Of a stretch of DNA of 64,000 nucleotides, positions 46,724 through 55,683 are shown one piece after another (position 1 is the first letter of the stretch; every line of letters starts with the position of its first letter). The notes beneath the pieces were generated by a model that did not search any database, was not told the origin of the DNA, and saw only the letters and a list, made by a program, of their open reading frames with translations. The stretch covers positions 8,755 to 72,754 of the forward strand of contig CAZGFQ010000008.1 of the NCBI GenBank assembly GCA_964525185.1. Reading direction: 5' to 3'. A program made the position numbers and the translations under genes. The DNA is from JABHGY01 sp964525185 (lineage in GTDB: Bacteria; Fidelibacterota; Marinisomatia; Marinisomatales; UBA1611).

Positions 46724-48514
46724 TTATAGTGATACATTTATATAATCATTAATTATGATCTGGTGAGTATCTATCATCCTTCCTATCGTAGAACTTGATG
46801 CATTGTTTTTCATGCAAATCCGTTGAAATTCCATCAAATTTTTCTCATTTAATACGACTAAAAAAGTTCCAAACTGCTCCCCAAATATAAGTTCAAGTGG
46901 CTTCATTTTTCGTGAAATATATACTTTAATACCAAATCGATTATCTTTGTGCCTGATCAACTTTTCTAATGCAATCATTAATCCGCCATTTAGGATAGGG
47001 ATGCTTGATTTAATTATATTTTCCTTCAAACAATAGTTAATAGTATTGTAGATATTTGTTTCAACATTTGGTATAGGAGCTTTAGGTTCTTTAAATTGTT
47101 TTAATTCCAACCACTCTACAACCTTCGAGTTTATTAATTGCCCTTTAAGAACACCTACAACTGATATGAAATAGTTAGTTTCGCTAGAAAGAGTATTGCT
47201 TAAAAGAAGATTGTTATTATGACTTATAAGGCAAGATATCAGTATTTTTGATATAGAATCAGTATAGCGAACATTGATTGTATATGCGATATTCAAGGCC
47301 GATAGAATATCAGTAACTTTATTATTGAATGTTTGGAATTCATCAGATTCACATATAGTTGAAAAATGTAAATCAATACACATGTGTTTTATAATGACCC
47401 CGTTAGAAATCTGTTCACCCAAAATAGTATATATATATTTTAGATATAAGTCATTTGTAAATGGCAATAAAATATGTGTGGATGCAATTACAGTTACAGA
47501 TTCTTTAACTAAAGTATGGACTATTGTTTTGTTATTTTGTTTTCTTAAATATTTAGAAAATTCTAAATATATCTTGGCTAATTTTCTTTTTCCAATTGTT
47601 GGAATATTTTGGGGTTTAACTTTATAATTATCTTTAATTAAATCACTAGATGTATATGATGATTGTAATGAGAATATAGATTTTGGTAGTTTAACATAAT
47701 TAGACTTTTTTTGAAAATAGTGCAAATAGGGATCATCATTAAATTGACCAAATAATTCTACTTTGTAATTATTTTTTGAAAAATGGCTCGTGACTTTTTT
47801 TACATATTTCTTAGGAACCACTAAAATAGCATAGTTTTTTCTATCATTAATTATATTTTCATGGACTGTTACACCTGTATTTTTATTTTGGATGAATTGG
47901 AACACCAATTCACCAATATTTCTATCCGTATAATAACTATGTTTTAGTAGGCCATTAGTCATAAGATCGTTAATTATAAGTGCCATTCGTTTTTCACCAA
48001 CCAAAGACTTTTTAGGGTTTGGCAACTGAACTGATAATATTTGATCAGTGGAGTTGAATATATGTTTAATATTATCATTCTCGGCGAAGGCTTCAACTTC
48101 GATTTCACCACTCATCTTTCTTTTAGCATTATGGGGTATTTCAAAAACTACTTTGTGAATATTAAGAGATTTGACTCTACGTAATAAAGTTTCTTGTATT
48201 TTATTCATCAAATTAACAGGCGGTTTAAACAGGAATGAATAAACTATCCATTTGGGTTCTTTCCCATTGCAAGAAAATTTTAAGATTGAAGAATCATTTT
48301 TATATTTATATTTTCCATCTGTAGTATAATAAATGGTTCCTTTCATTTTTATAATAAAATTTTTCTGTATTCTATTTTGATTAATAGCAAAATGTCGATT
48401 GAGCTTTTCCTTAACCAAACATTTATCTAATAAATCTAGTTCTTTTTGAATTGGTTTTCGGCCTAAGCAATAATCAAAATATTCTAAATCTTCTTTTGTG
48501 AATGGGATGATCAT
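46724..48514 (-). CDS. degenerate PurL-like (FGAM synthase fold) protein, probable pseudoenzyme
   Basis: The 596-residue protein has no obvious annotation but shows PurL landmarks in order: an N-terminal helix with LGRKP (17-21) and EL, the position of the SEHC-x-x-K motif now EKLNRHF (36-42), EK near 174-175 with a GLL turn and TDRNIGEL (196-203, for QDxGAAGL), VVPKKY then LFGQFNDDPYLHY (254-266), LHF (382-384, for LNFG), SSIPILNGGLMIALEKL (503-519, for SAHDVSDGGLAVALAE) and IFGEQFGTFLVV (543-554, for FGESQGRFLV). Catalytic His, Asp and Arg positions are changed, and no ESHNHPS-like or VGGxxRD-like motif is visible. Its ATG overlaps the recX stop by 4 bases. Family membership is inference; function is unknown. 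Confidence 0.65.
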   Translation of the reverse strand: MIIPFTKEDLEYFDYCLGRKPIQKELDLLDKCLVKEKLNRHFAINQNRIQKNFIIKMKGTIYYTTDGKYKYKNDSSILKFSCNGKEPKWIVYSFLFKPPVNLMNKIQETLLRRVKSLNIHKVVFEIPHNAKRKMSGEIEVEAFAENDNIKHIFNSTDQILSVQLPNPKKSLVGEKRMALIINDLMTNGLLKHSYYTDRNIGELVFQFIQNKNTGVTVHENIINDRKNYAILVVPKKYVKKVTSHFSKNNYKVELFGQFNDDPYLHYFQKKSNYVKLPKSIFSLQSSYTSSDLIKDNYKVKPQNIPTIGKRKLAKIYLEFSKYLRKQNNKTIVHTLVKESVTVIASTHILLPFTNDLYLKYIYTILGEQISNGVIIKHMCIDLHFSTICESDEFQTFNNKVTDILSALNIAYTINVRYTDSISKILISCLISHNNNLLLSNTLSSETNYFISVVGVLKGQLINSKVVEWLELKQFKEPKAPIPNVETNIYNTINYCLKENIIKSSIPILNGGLMIALEKLIRHKDNRFGIKVYISRKMKPLELIFGEQFGTFLVVLNEKNLMEFQRICMKNNASSSTIGRMIDTHQIIINDYINVSL

Positions 48515-49134
48515 ATTAGATTATTCTCTAATAATTTTGCTTCAATATCAATCCAACTAAATCCCTTTCTTTTTAGGAAATTAATTAATTTAGTTTTTGA
48601 TTTATTATCTAGTGCTTGATTTGGATTTATTTTTTTCTTATCTATCAGAGATTGAATTAGGTCTGCAATAGGATATTGCTTATATATATTTTCAATTGCG
48701 CTCTCTACGTATCTATTATCTACATGAAATTTAATTAAGGACGATTTTAATGCTAATGGTCCTAATTTTTTTAAAAAGACTTGGTCTCTAACGTAAGACT
48801 CTATAAATGACTGATCATCAATTAGGTCCAGATTTTCCAATTCTGTCAAGACAGGTAAAATATATTTAATGGGATATTTTTTATCTAATAATCGAGTTTT
48901 TAGCTCATGTTTACTTCTTGCGCGGTAACTAAGAAGTAAATATGCAGATTCTTTTATTTTAGATATATTTTCACGCTCTAGCAGTTTAGACAACGCCTTA
49001 TCTTCTATAGAGTCACCAATAGCTAGTCCACTAGAAATAAAAACGCCTTCAGATACCCCGAAGACGTTTCCATTATTTAAAGTGATTGTGTATCGCGCTC
49101 GGCGTTTTTGTCTCTGAATATTATTTATTTTCAC
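48511..49134 (-). CDS. recX: RecA regulatory protein RecX
   Basis: RecX modulates RecA filaments. The 207 residues show the helical repeats of the family: AYLLLSYRARSKHELKTRLLDKKYP, LIDDQSFIESYVRDQVFLKKLGPLALKSSLI and FLKRKGFSWIDIEAKL. The start is GTG at 49134, overlapping recA by 14 bases. The stop overlaps the next gene by 4 bases, so recA, recX and the PurL-like gene are likely co-translated. Confidence 0.92.
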   Translation of the reverse strand: MKINNIQRQKRRARYTITLNNGNVFGVSEGVFISSGLAIGDSIEDKALSKLLERENISKIKESAYLLLSYRARSKHELKTRLLDKKYPIKYILPVLTELENLDLIDDQSFIESYVRDQVFLKKLGPLALKSSLIKFHVDNRYVESAIENIYKQYPIADLIQSLIDKKKINPNQALDNKSKTKLINFLKRKGFSWIDIEAKLLENNLI

Positions 49135-50155
49135 CTTTGGGCTTTTCAGATTCTTCCGTTAAACCCATGAATGATTTCACTTTATCAATAATTTCATTCA
49201 TGACTTCAGGATTCTCTTTTAAGTAATTTTTAGCATTTTCACGACCTTGTCCAATTTTCCCATCACCATAACTGAACCATGCTCCCATTTTTTCAATTAT
49301 ATTTCCTGCAATAGCTAAATCAATAATATCACCTTCTGTTGAAATGCCTTGACCAAACATAATATCGAACTCTGTATTTTTGAATGGTGGAGCTACTTTG
49401 TTTTTAACAACTTTTACTCTAACACGATTACCTACAGGGTTTGCGCCATCCTTTAAAGTCGTTATTCGGCGAATTTCCATACGTTGTGATGAATAAAATT
49501 TTAGTGCTCGACCTCCAGGAGTAGTTTCTGGATTACCGAACATGACACCAATTTTCATTCTGATTTGGTTAATAAATATTACAGCTGTATTGGATCGATT
49601 AACTGTACCCGTTAATTTCCGTAGAGCTTGACTCATAAGTCGTGCTTGTAAACCAACGTGTGTATCACCCATATCTCCTTCTAGTTCTGCCCGAGGTACT
49701 AGAGCAGCTACAGAATCAATTACAATGACATCTAATGCGCCACTTCTGACAAGTGTTTCTGTTATTTCTAATGCCTCTTCACCTGAATCGGGTTGTGAAA
49801 TCAATAATTCATCTACATCAACGCCTAAGGCTTTTGAATATTCTGGATCTAATGCGTGTTCTGCATCAATAAATGCAGCATATCCGCCAGCTTTTTGAGC
49901 TTCTGCGACTATATGTAAGGCTAAAGTAGTCTTTCCTGAAGATTCGGGTCCATAGACTTCAATGATACGTCCTTTTGGAATTCCGCCTACACCTAATGCA
50001 ACATCAAGTGATAAACATCCTGTAGAAATAACATTATCAGATAAAATAGGCCTTTCTTGACCCATTTTCATTAATGACCCTTTCCCAAATTGTCGATCTA
50101 TTTGAGTTATCGCTAAATCAATAGCTTTTTCTTTTTTCTTACTTTTATCTGCCAT
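49121..50155 (-). CDS. recA: recombinase RecA
   Basis: RecA drives homologous strand exchange and the SOS response. The 344 residues contain Walker A GPESSGKTT (69-77), Walker B VIVIDSVAALVP, the L1/L2 loop regions (GDTHVGLQARLMSQALRKL; NQIRMKIGVMFGNPETTPGG) and a short acidic tail. Only 19 bases separate it from thpR, so it lacks its own large promoter region, and no SOS-type palindrome is seen in the gap. It reads as an internal gene of the dnaX-recX run. Confidence 0.98.
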   Translation of the reverse strand: MADKSKKKEKAIDLAITQIDRQFGKGSLMKMGQERPILSDNVISTGCLSLDVALGVGGIPKGRIIEVYGPESSGKTTLALHIVAEAQKAGGYAAFIDAEHALDPEYSKALGVDVDELLISQPDSGEEALEITETLVRSGALDVIVIDSVAALVPRAELEGDMGDTHVGLQARLMSQALRKLTGTVNRSNTAVIFINQIRMKIGVMFGNPETTPGGRALKFYSSQRMEIRRITTLKDGANPVGNRVRVKVVKNKVAPPFKNTEFDIMFGQGISTEGDIIDLAIAGNIIEKMGAWFSYGDGKIGQGRENAKNYLKENPEVMNEIIDKVKSFMGLTEESEKPKGENK

Positions 50156-50174
50156 TTATATGCTCCTGTTTTGA

Positions 50175-50732
50175 TTAAGCCCCAAAAGAATGGGTGCCCA
50201 ATATATGATAAATCGGTCCATCCTGAGATAATTCACTACTGATAAATTGCATCTGATTAACTTTCAATGCAATTCCATCATACTTAGATTGTAGAAATAT
50301 TTTCGCATTAGGTGGTTTCTTTTCTGTGTATTTAATTCTAGCAATCGTTATATGCGGTGTATAAGAACTTTCATCAGATGGAATTCCTATGGAAAATAAT
50401 TGCGTATTAATTTCATCAACAAGCTCCACTAGAAAGTCCGTCTTATCATCTACACCCAACCATAACACAGTTGGTCTCTCAGAATCAGGGAAACAACCTG
50501 TATTGGCAATCATTAAACTTTCAGTTTGGAATCTTTTTGCAATTTCAGCTAAAATGTCATTTATTTTGTCGACTGATTCGTCTTTTGTATCCCCTAAAAA
50601 TTTCAATGTTAAATGTAAATTAATATTTTTAACCCATTTGATTTCGGACGGATCGTCAAATGTTGAGACTAACATTTGTTTAATACCCAATACTCGACTT
50701 GGTATTGGAATGGAAATAAATGTTCTCTTCAC
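50175..50732 (-). CDS. thpR: RNA 2',3'-cyclic phosphodiesterase (2'-5' RNA ligase family)
   Basis: The 185-residue protein carries the two catalytic HxTx motifs of the 2H phosphoesterase family: HLTLKFLGD near residue 42 and HITIARIK near residue 128. ThpR hydrolyses 2',3'-cyclic phosphodiester ends of RNA. The start is GTG at 50732, one base after the cinA stop. The cinA-thpR-recA order occurs widely. Confidence 0.92.
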   Translation of the reverse strand: MKRTFISIPIPSRVLGIKQMLVSTFDDPSEIKWVKNINLHLTLKFLGDTKDESVDKINDILAEIAKRFQTESLMIANTGCFPDSERPTVLWLGVDDKTDFLVELVDEINTQLFSIGIPSDESSYTPHITIARIKYTEKKPPNAKIFLQSKYDGIALKVNQMQFISSELSQDGPIYHILGTHSFGA

Positions 50733-50733
50733 G

Positions 50734-51954
50734 CTATTTATCTTTCAGTAATTCTTTCAATAGTAAATTTAAAGCCGCTTGGCTGGAGCGAATCTTATTC
50801 ATAGTTCTATCTTTACCAAATAGAAATTTTCTCGCAAAAGTTATTTTTTCATCAGAATACCCTATATAAACCAATCCGACTGGTTTTTCTTTCGTGCCAC
50901 CTGAAGGGCCAGCGATTCCTGTGATGGATAAACCAATAGTTGTTCCTAAAATTTTTCGAACTCCAACTGCCATCTCTTTTGCGGTTTGTTCGCTAACTGC
51001 ACCATATGCTATTAAAGTTTCATGATGAACATTTAACTGGGTTTCTTTCACATTATTGCTATAAGATATTATTCCACCAGTATAAATGTCAGAACTTCCT
51101 GAAACTTGTGTTATTCTATGTCCGATTAAGCCGCCAGTACAAGATTCAGCTGTTCCTAGCGTTTTGTGTTGTTGAACAAGGGTTTCAATAAGGATATCTT
51201 CAATATTATTATCTGATTTTGTATAAAGTATATCTGAAATGACACTTGATACTTTTTCATCTAATTCATCAATGTTTGATTCACTTGTTATTACAATATC
51301 CACTCCATACGCTGATGGAAAGAATCCATAATAACATGAACCATGTTGATTAAGGATAGGTTCAACCATTTCAGCAATTGAAGATTCTGGTTTCCCTGTA
51401 GTTCTAAATCGAATTTGATTGAATTTCTCCGGCTTTTGATCAATAACCCATGGAATTATAGTATCATTCATCATACTTTTCATTTCGATGGGAACACCCG
51501 GCAATGCAAATACTTTTGTCTCATTTTTATTAAAAATAAATCCCCGAGCACTTCCAACAGGATTTGGTATTAATTCTCCGTTATTAGGTACCATCGCTTG
51601 TGATTTATTAATTTCACTAATTTGTTTTCCAATTCGTTTAAGGAAATATTCAGATAAAGAATTCCAATATTTATGATCAAATATTGCACGTGCTCCAAAA
51701 TAGTTAAATAGTGTTTCGCGTGTGATATCATCCGCTGTGGGGCCTAACCCTCCTGTAATGATGATGACGTCAGGCTTATTATTAAAAAGGTGATTCAAAG
51801 CGGACTGGATAGCACTATCGTCATCTTGCACAGTCAATTGATTAACCAATAGTGCTCCAGCTTGAAAAAGATTCTTTCCTATCCAAGAAGCATTTGTATT
51901 AACAGTTGCCCCTTTAAGCAGTTCATTCCCGATAGTTAGGAGGGAAACTTTCAT
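50734..51954 (-). CDS. cinA: CinA-family competence/damage-inducible protein (pyridine nucleotide recycling)
   Basis: The N-terminal MoCF-like domain (residues 1-170: TIGNELLKGATVNTNASWIGKNL, ITGGLGPTADDITRE) is followed by the C-terminal amidase domain with GTAESCTGGLIGHRITQVSGSS, SYSNNVKETQLNV and SITGIAGPSGGTKEKPVGLVYIG. Such proteins hydrolyse ADP-ribose and/or deamidate NMN. The 406-residue length is standard. Its ATG overlaps the pgpA stop by 4 bases. Confidence 0.94.
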   Translation of the reverse strand: MKVSLLTIGNELLKGATVNTNASWIGKNLFQAGALLVNQLTVQDDDSAIQSALNHLFNNKPDVIIITGGLGPTADDITRETLFNYFGARAIFDHKYWNSLSEYFLKRIGKQISEINKSQAMVPNNGELIPNPVGSARGFIFNKNETKVFALPGVPIEMKSMMNDTIIPWVIDQKPEKFNQIRFRTTGKPESSIAEMVEPILNQHGSCYYGFFPSAYGVDIVITSESNIDELDEKVSSVISDILYTKSDNNIEDILIETLVQQHKTLGTAESCTGGLIGHRITQVSGSSDIYTGGIISYSNNVKETQLNVHHETLIAYGAVSEQTAKEMAVGVRKILGTTIGLSITGIAGPSGGTKEKPVGLVYIGYSDEKITFARKFLFGKDRTMNKIRSSQAALNLLLKELLKDK

Positions 51955-52409
51955 CCAATATAATAAATCAATGAATGTGTTATAAATAAAGCAAATAATC
52001 CTGCAACAACATCATCCATCATAATGCCAAGACCAGCTGGTAAAGATTCCATGGATTTTATGGGTCCAGGTTTAAAAATATCAAAGAGGCGAAAAAGGGA
52101 AAATGCTAATAATCCCCATCCCAATGTTACAGGAACAAACCACAAGGCAATCCATTGCCCGACCCATTCATCTATTACTACTACAGATGGGTCTTTCGTA
52201 TCTAATGATTCGGAAACTATTTCTGAAGATACAACACCTGCAAAAAAAACAAATCCTGTTACAATTAAAAAGACTTCTTGTGACCCCCATTGCATAAATA
52301 GTGCCCAGCCAATTAAGGCTGCAATACTTCCCCACGTGCCAGGAGCTATAGGTAAAGTGCCAACATTAAAAACAGTGGAAAATAACCATGCAATCTTTTG
52401 TCTAGTCAT
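51951..52409 (-). CDS. pgpA: phosphatidylglycerophosphatase A
   Basis: PgpA dephosphorylates phosphatidylglycerophosphate to phosphatidylglycerol, the step after PgsA. The 152 residues show GTLPIAPGTWGSIAALIGW, KDPSVVVIDEWVGQWIAL and the C-terminal GIMMDDVVAGL, all typical. ATG at 52409 (AAGGA before it, overlapping the pgsA stop by 8 bases) is used; a longer frame from 52463 would add residues not seen in the family. Confidence 0.92.
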   Translation of the reverse strand: MTRQKIAWLFSTVFNVGTLPIAPGTWGSIAALIGWALFMQWGSQEVFLIVTGFVFFAGVVSSEIVSESLDTKDPSVVVIDEWVGQWIALWFVPVTLGWGLLAFSLFRLFDIFKPGPIKSMESLPAGLGIMMDDVVAGLFALFITHSLIYYIG

Positions 52410-52995
52410 TTTGATCCTTAAAAAAGCTTTGGATTGTACCACGGTTGGAGTATAAATAATCAAATCCAGTAAAAACTGTAAATGCTGTTACCAAGAGTGA
52501 TAAAGCATAGACTAATTGAAATTCTGTAACAAATTTAATTGCTGGTGTAAGCCATTGTAACGCTAAAGGTTTAAATCCAATATATATTAAAATAAAAACA
52601 ATAATACTCAATTGTGTTCCTGTTTTCATTTTTGCGATGTTACTTGTTACCATTTCGAATCCTTTGCGATTCATGAGCATTCTTAGCCCGGTTACAAATA
52701 AATCTCTGAAAATGATAAGAGACACCATCCAATAATCAACCAATCCAATAACAGCAAAAGAAATAAATGCCGATGAAACCAATATTTTGTCTGCTAACGG
52801 GTCAAGGAATTTCCCCTGCTCTGTTACTTGATCATATTTGCGGGCATAATATCCATCATACGCATCTGTAATTGAAGCAATTATAAATACAACTAATGCC
52901 CAAAATTTTGCTGTAGGTGCTTCATGAAAAAGAAGCAATATAAATACAGGTGTTAATAGAATTCTAAAAATAGTTAACATATTTGGAATTGTCAT
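52402..52995 (-). CDS. pgsA: CDP-diacylglycerol-glycerol-3-phosphate 3-phosphatidyltransferase
   Basis: It makes phosphatidylglycerophosphate from CDP-diacylglycerol and glycerol 3-phosphate. The CDP-alcohol phosphatidyltransferase signature is complete: D44, D47-G, A51-R52, G61, D65, D69 in the spacing D-x2-DG-x2-AR-x8-G-x3-D-x3-D. The 197-residue multispan membrane protein is followed by pgpA, so this pair gives phosphatidylglycerol; gpsA in this window supplies its substrate. Confidence 0.94.
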   Translation of the reverse strand: MTIPNMLTIFRILLTPVFILLLFHEAPTAKFWALVVFIIASITDAYDGYYARKYDQVTEQGKFLDPLADKILVSSAFISFAVIGLVDYWMVSLIIFRDLFVTGLRMLMNRKGFEMVTSNIAKMKTGTQLSIIVFILIYIGFKPLALQWLTPAIKFVTEFQLVYALSLLVTAFTVFTGFDYLYSNRGTIQSFFKDQND

Positions 52996-53585
52996 ATTTC
53001 AGTTCTTCCTTCCATAGCTCGAATGAGCGTGGCTTCGTCAATATATTCCAAATCACCACCCACGGGTAATCCGCGAGCCAATCGTGTAACTTGGATATTT
53101 TTTTCATTTAATAATTTCCCGAGATATAGAGATGTTGTTTCACCTTCTACACTTGGGTTTAGAGCAAGAATAATTTCCATTTCAGGGGTTATTCGGCTTA
53201 AGAGTGACTCAATATTTAAATCATCAGGTCCTATTCCATCTAAAGGAGATAATACTCCTCCAAGTACATGATATTTTCCACGATATGTGTTTGTCCTTTC
53301 AAATGCAAATATATCCTGAGCTTCTTCAACAATACATAAAATAGAATTATCTCTTTTTTGATCTAAGCAAATTGGACAAGGGTCGGATTCTGTAATTCCA
53401 CCGCATAATGAACATTTATGAATATGTAATTTCATATCCAACATGGATTGTGCTAATCGTGCAACAGTTTCATCATCTGAATTTAAAAGATGAAAAGCCA
53501 ATCGTTGGGCCGTTTTTCTACCGATACCCGGTAAACGTGATAATTCATCAATTAGTCGAATTGCTGATTGTGGTAGAAATCCCAT
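52992..53585 (-). CDS. recR: recombination mediator RecR
   Basis: RecR loads RecA on gapped DNA with RecO/RecF. The 197 residues have the helix-hairpin-helix (RLPGIGRKTAQRLAFHLL), an intact four-cysteine zinc finger (C58, C61, C70, C73) and the Toprim domain (ILCIVEEAQDIFAFERT; LALNPSVEGETTSLYL). It overlaps pgsA by 4 bases and abuts ybaB. Confidence 0.97.
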   Translation of the reverse strand: MGFLPQSAIRLIDELSRLPGIGRKTAQRLAFHLLNSDDETVARLAQSMLDMKLHIHKCSLCGGITESDPCPICLDQKRDNSILCIVEEAQDIFAFERTNTYRGKYHVLGGVLSPLDGIGPDDLNIESLLSRITPEMEIILALNPSVEGETTSLYLGKLLNEKNIQVTRLARGLPVGGDLEYIDEATLIRAMEGRTEI

Positions 53586-53906
53586 TTATGAAGGTAGATT
53601 TAATCCCGACATCATGCCACCTGTTACAGCATTCATTTTTTGAGAAGAAATATCCTTCGATTTAGCAATTCCTTTATTAATAGCTGTTAATACTAAATCT
53701 TCTACTAAATCCTTATCTTCTGAATATAATTCAGGATCGATAGTTAATTCCTTTACTTCCTGATCACCCGATATTTTTATAGTAACCATTCCATCACCAG
53801 CACTTTCTTCAACGATTAAATTTTTCAATTCATCTTGGACCGTCGCCATTTTTTTCTGCATATCTCGAGCTTGTTTCATCAAGTTGCCCATATTGCCTTT
53901 AAACAT
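53586..53906 (-). CDS. ybaB: YbaB/EbfC nucleoid-associated protein
   Basis: This DNA-binding protein of 106 residues has the pattern GNLMKQARDMQKKMATVQDELKNL and VTIKISGDQEVKELTIDPEL typical of the family. It lies between dnaX and recR, the standard dnaX-ybaB-recR order, with no spacer to recR. Confidence 0.95.
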   Translation of the reverse strand: MFKGNMGNLMKQARDMQKKMATVQDELKNLIVEESAGDGMVTIKISGDQEVKELTIDPELYSEDKDLVEDLVLTAINKGIAKSKDISSQKMNAVTGGMMSGLNLPS

Positions 53907-53909
53907 GTT

Positions 53910-55670
53910 TTAATTCCTTAATATTTCACCATCGAATAATTCGATAATTTTATTAACTGTTTCAGAATGATCTTCCTGAGTTCCATGAGATTCATTCTTT
54001 TTCCCATTCGTATCTGCTTTTAATGTATCATTTTCTTCTTGTGAAAACTTTAGTTTGAGTGATAGAGCTGTTTTTTGAACTATTTCATTTTCTATCCACT
54101 GGAGATGCCTATCTAGCATTTTTATACTAAAAGATGATTGCCCTGATAATTGTATTTGAACAAAATCATTATCAAATTGAACAGGTTTGCTATTTTCTAA
54201 AATTGTCCCAATCGAAGGTCTTAGTCCAGTAATGTGGACTAATATATTTGGCCAATGATTAGATATTTCATCTAACGAATAATCAATTGATGCATTTTCA
54301 TTTTCCTGTTCTAACGCTGGTTCATCTTCAGGAGTATTATCAGAATCATCTTTTTCTAATTTCTTTTCTTCTTCTTTGTTTCCAGGCTTTCTCTCTAAAT
54401 CTTCAAGTACAATCTTTTTTTTTGCAGAAGGCTGATCTTTTTCTTCTTTTGGTTCTTCAGTTTTTGCTTTTACTGTCGTTTTATCAGAAATACTTGGTGT
54501 TGAAGCATTTTTCGAAGAAATAGGTTTAGGGAAAACGGCCCCAGGACTTTTTACTCTTTGGATTAATTCATTAATGTGAACAGATGCATCCATTTCCAAA
54601 AGTTTCAGAACAGTCATTTCTAATATTAAATATGGATTATCTGAACGGCGAATAATACTGGATAAATCACTTAGGACTTGTCCAATACGTAATAAATCCA
54701 TTCTATCCCAATGAGTTGATGCATCCACATATTTTTCGGCCAATTCATCATTCATATCCAATAAAGTGTGGCCATCTTCAACTCCAGCATATAATAAGTG
54801 GCGAATATGTTCATTAATACCTAAAATGATTTCAACAGCAGGAACACCAACGCTAGAAAGTTTTTTAATAATATTAATGGCTGATACGGTATTTTTGTCC
54901 TTAATTGAATCCGTGAATTCAAAATACAAATCATGGGAAATGAGCCCAAGAGCTTTTACAACATTTTCATACTCAACTGAATCTCCACAAAAAGCCATCA
55001 CTTGGTCCATTAAACTCAATGCATCTCTCATACTTCCATCAGCTTTTCGAGAGATGGCACTTAGTGATTCATTATCATAATTAACATTTTCTTCTTTCAT
55101 AATATAAGAAAGACGATCCGATATGACATTTTGAGATATACGATTAAAATCAAATCTTTGGCATCGAGAAATAATTGTGGCTGGCACTTTATGAATGTCC
55201 GTTGTACAAAAAATGAATTTTCCGTGTGAAGGTGGTTCTTCAAGTGTACGTAATAATGCATTAAATGCAGGAGTTGTTAACATATGAACTTCATCTATGA
55301 TAATAACTTTATAATTCCCATTCATGGGTGCGAATTTTATTTGTTCACGAAGATTACGAATTTCTTCAATACCACGATTTGATGCTCCATCAATTTCTAA
55401 TACATCTAAAGCTCTTCCATTCGATATTTCGGTTGCCTGATATGAATTGGGATCGAAATCTGCATTAGCACCTCCGGGTGCATTTAATGCCATGGCAACT
55501 ATACGAGCTGTTGTCGTTTTTCCTACGCCTCGAGGTCCTGTAAACATATATCCTTGGGCAATGCGGTTTTTTTTGAATGCATTTTCAAGTGTTTGAACTA
55601 CATGGTCTTGTCCCACAACATCCTTGAAGGATTGAGGGCGCCATTTAAGTGATAATACTTTGTATGTCAT
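53910..55670 (-). CDS. dnaX: DNA polymerase III subunits gamma/tau
   Basis: DnaX is the clamp-loader ATPase. Landmarks are Walker A GPRGVGKTT (45-53), DVLEIDGASNRG, IIIDEVHMLTTPAFNALLRTLEEPP and the sensor region FIFCTTDIHKVPATIISRCQRFDF. The segment between residues 61 and 83 has none of the four zinc-binding cysteines of usual DnaX (it reads ALNAPGGANADFDPNSYQ). After residue 370 there is a charged, repetitive linker and a tau-type tail of about 130 residues. A run of nine A followed by G at codons 416-419 is a candidate slippage site (annotated separately). 586 residues. Confidence 0.95.
   Translation of the reverse strand: MTYKVLSLKWRPQSFKDVVGQDHVVQTLENAFKKNRIAQGYMFTGPRGVGKTTTARIVAMALNAPGGANADFDPNSYQATEISNGRALDVLEIDGASNRGIEEIRNLREQIKFAPMNGNYKVIIIDEVHMLTTPAFNALLRTLEEPPSHGKFIFCTTDIHKVPATIISRCQRFDFNRISQNVISDRLSYIMKEENVNYDNESLSAISRKADGSMRDALSLMDQVMAFCGDSVEYENVVKALGLISHDLYFEFTDSIKDKNTVSAINIIKKLSSVGVPAVEIILGINEHIRHLLYAGVEDGHTLLDMNDELAEKYVDASTHWDRMDLLRIGQVLSDLSSIIRRSDNPYLILEMTVLKLLEMDASVHINELIQRVKSPGAVFPKPISSKNASTPSISDKTTVKAKTEEPKEEKDQPSAKKKIVLEDLERKPGNKEEEKKLEKDDSDNTPEDEPALEQENENASIDYSLDEISNHWPNILVHITGLRPSIGTILENSKPVQFDNDFVQIQLSGQSSFSIKMLDRHLQWIENEIVQKTALSLKLKFSQEENDTLKADTNGKKNESHGTQEDHSETVNKIIELFDGEILRN
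54414..54423 (-). promoter_or_regulatory. A9-G slippery run in dnaX
   Basis: On the minus strand dnaX reads GCA AAA AAA AAG at codons 416-419, an A9-G run that includes the E. coli-type A-AAA-AAG heptamer in the zero frame. A -1 shift reads GAT TGT ACT then TGA, giving a product of about 422 residues; a +1 shift also ends within a few codons. The site falls after the ATPase core, where gamma is made in other bacteria. No strong downstream hairpin or upstream Shine-Dalgarno-like stimulator is evident. Confidence 0.55.
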
Positions 55671-55683
55671 ATGTTTATTAGTT

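Noticed and set aside
47274..47627. A 117-codon plus-strand frame inside the PurL-like gene
   Set aside because: It is antisense to a frame with continuous PurL-like landmarks and has no ribosome binding site or family.
50156..50174. An SOS box upstream of recA
   Set aside because: Only 19 bases separate recA from thpR and no LexA-type palindrome is visible.
52024..52455. A 143-codon plus-strand frame over pgpA
   Set aside because: It is antisense to the conserved pgpA and pgsA frames.
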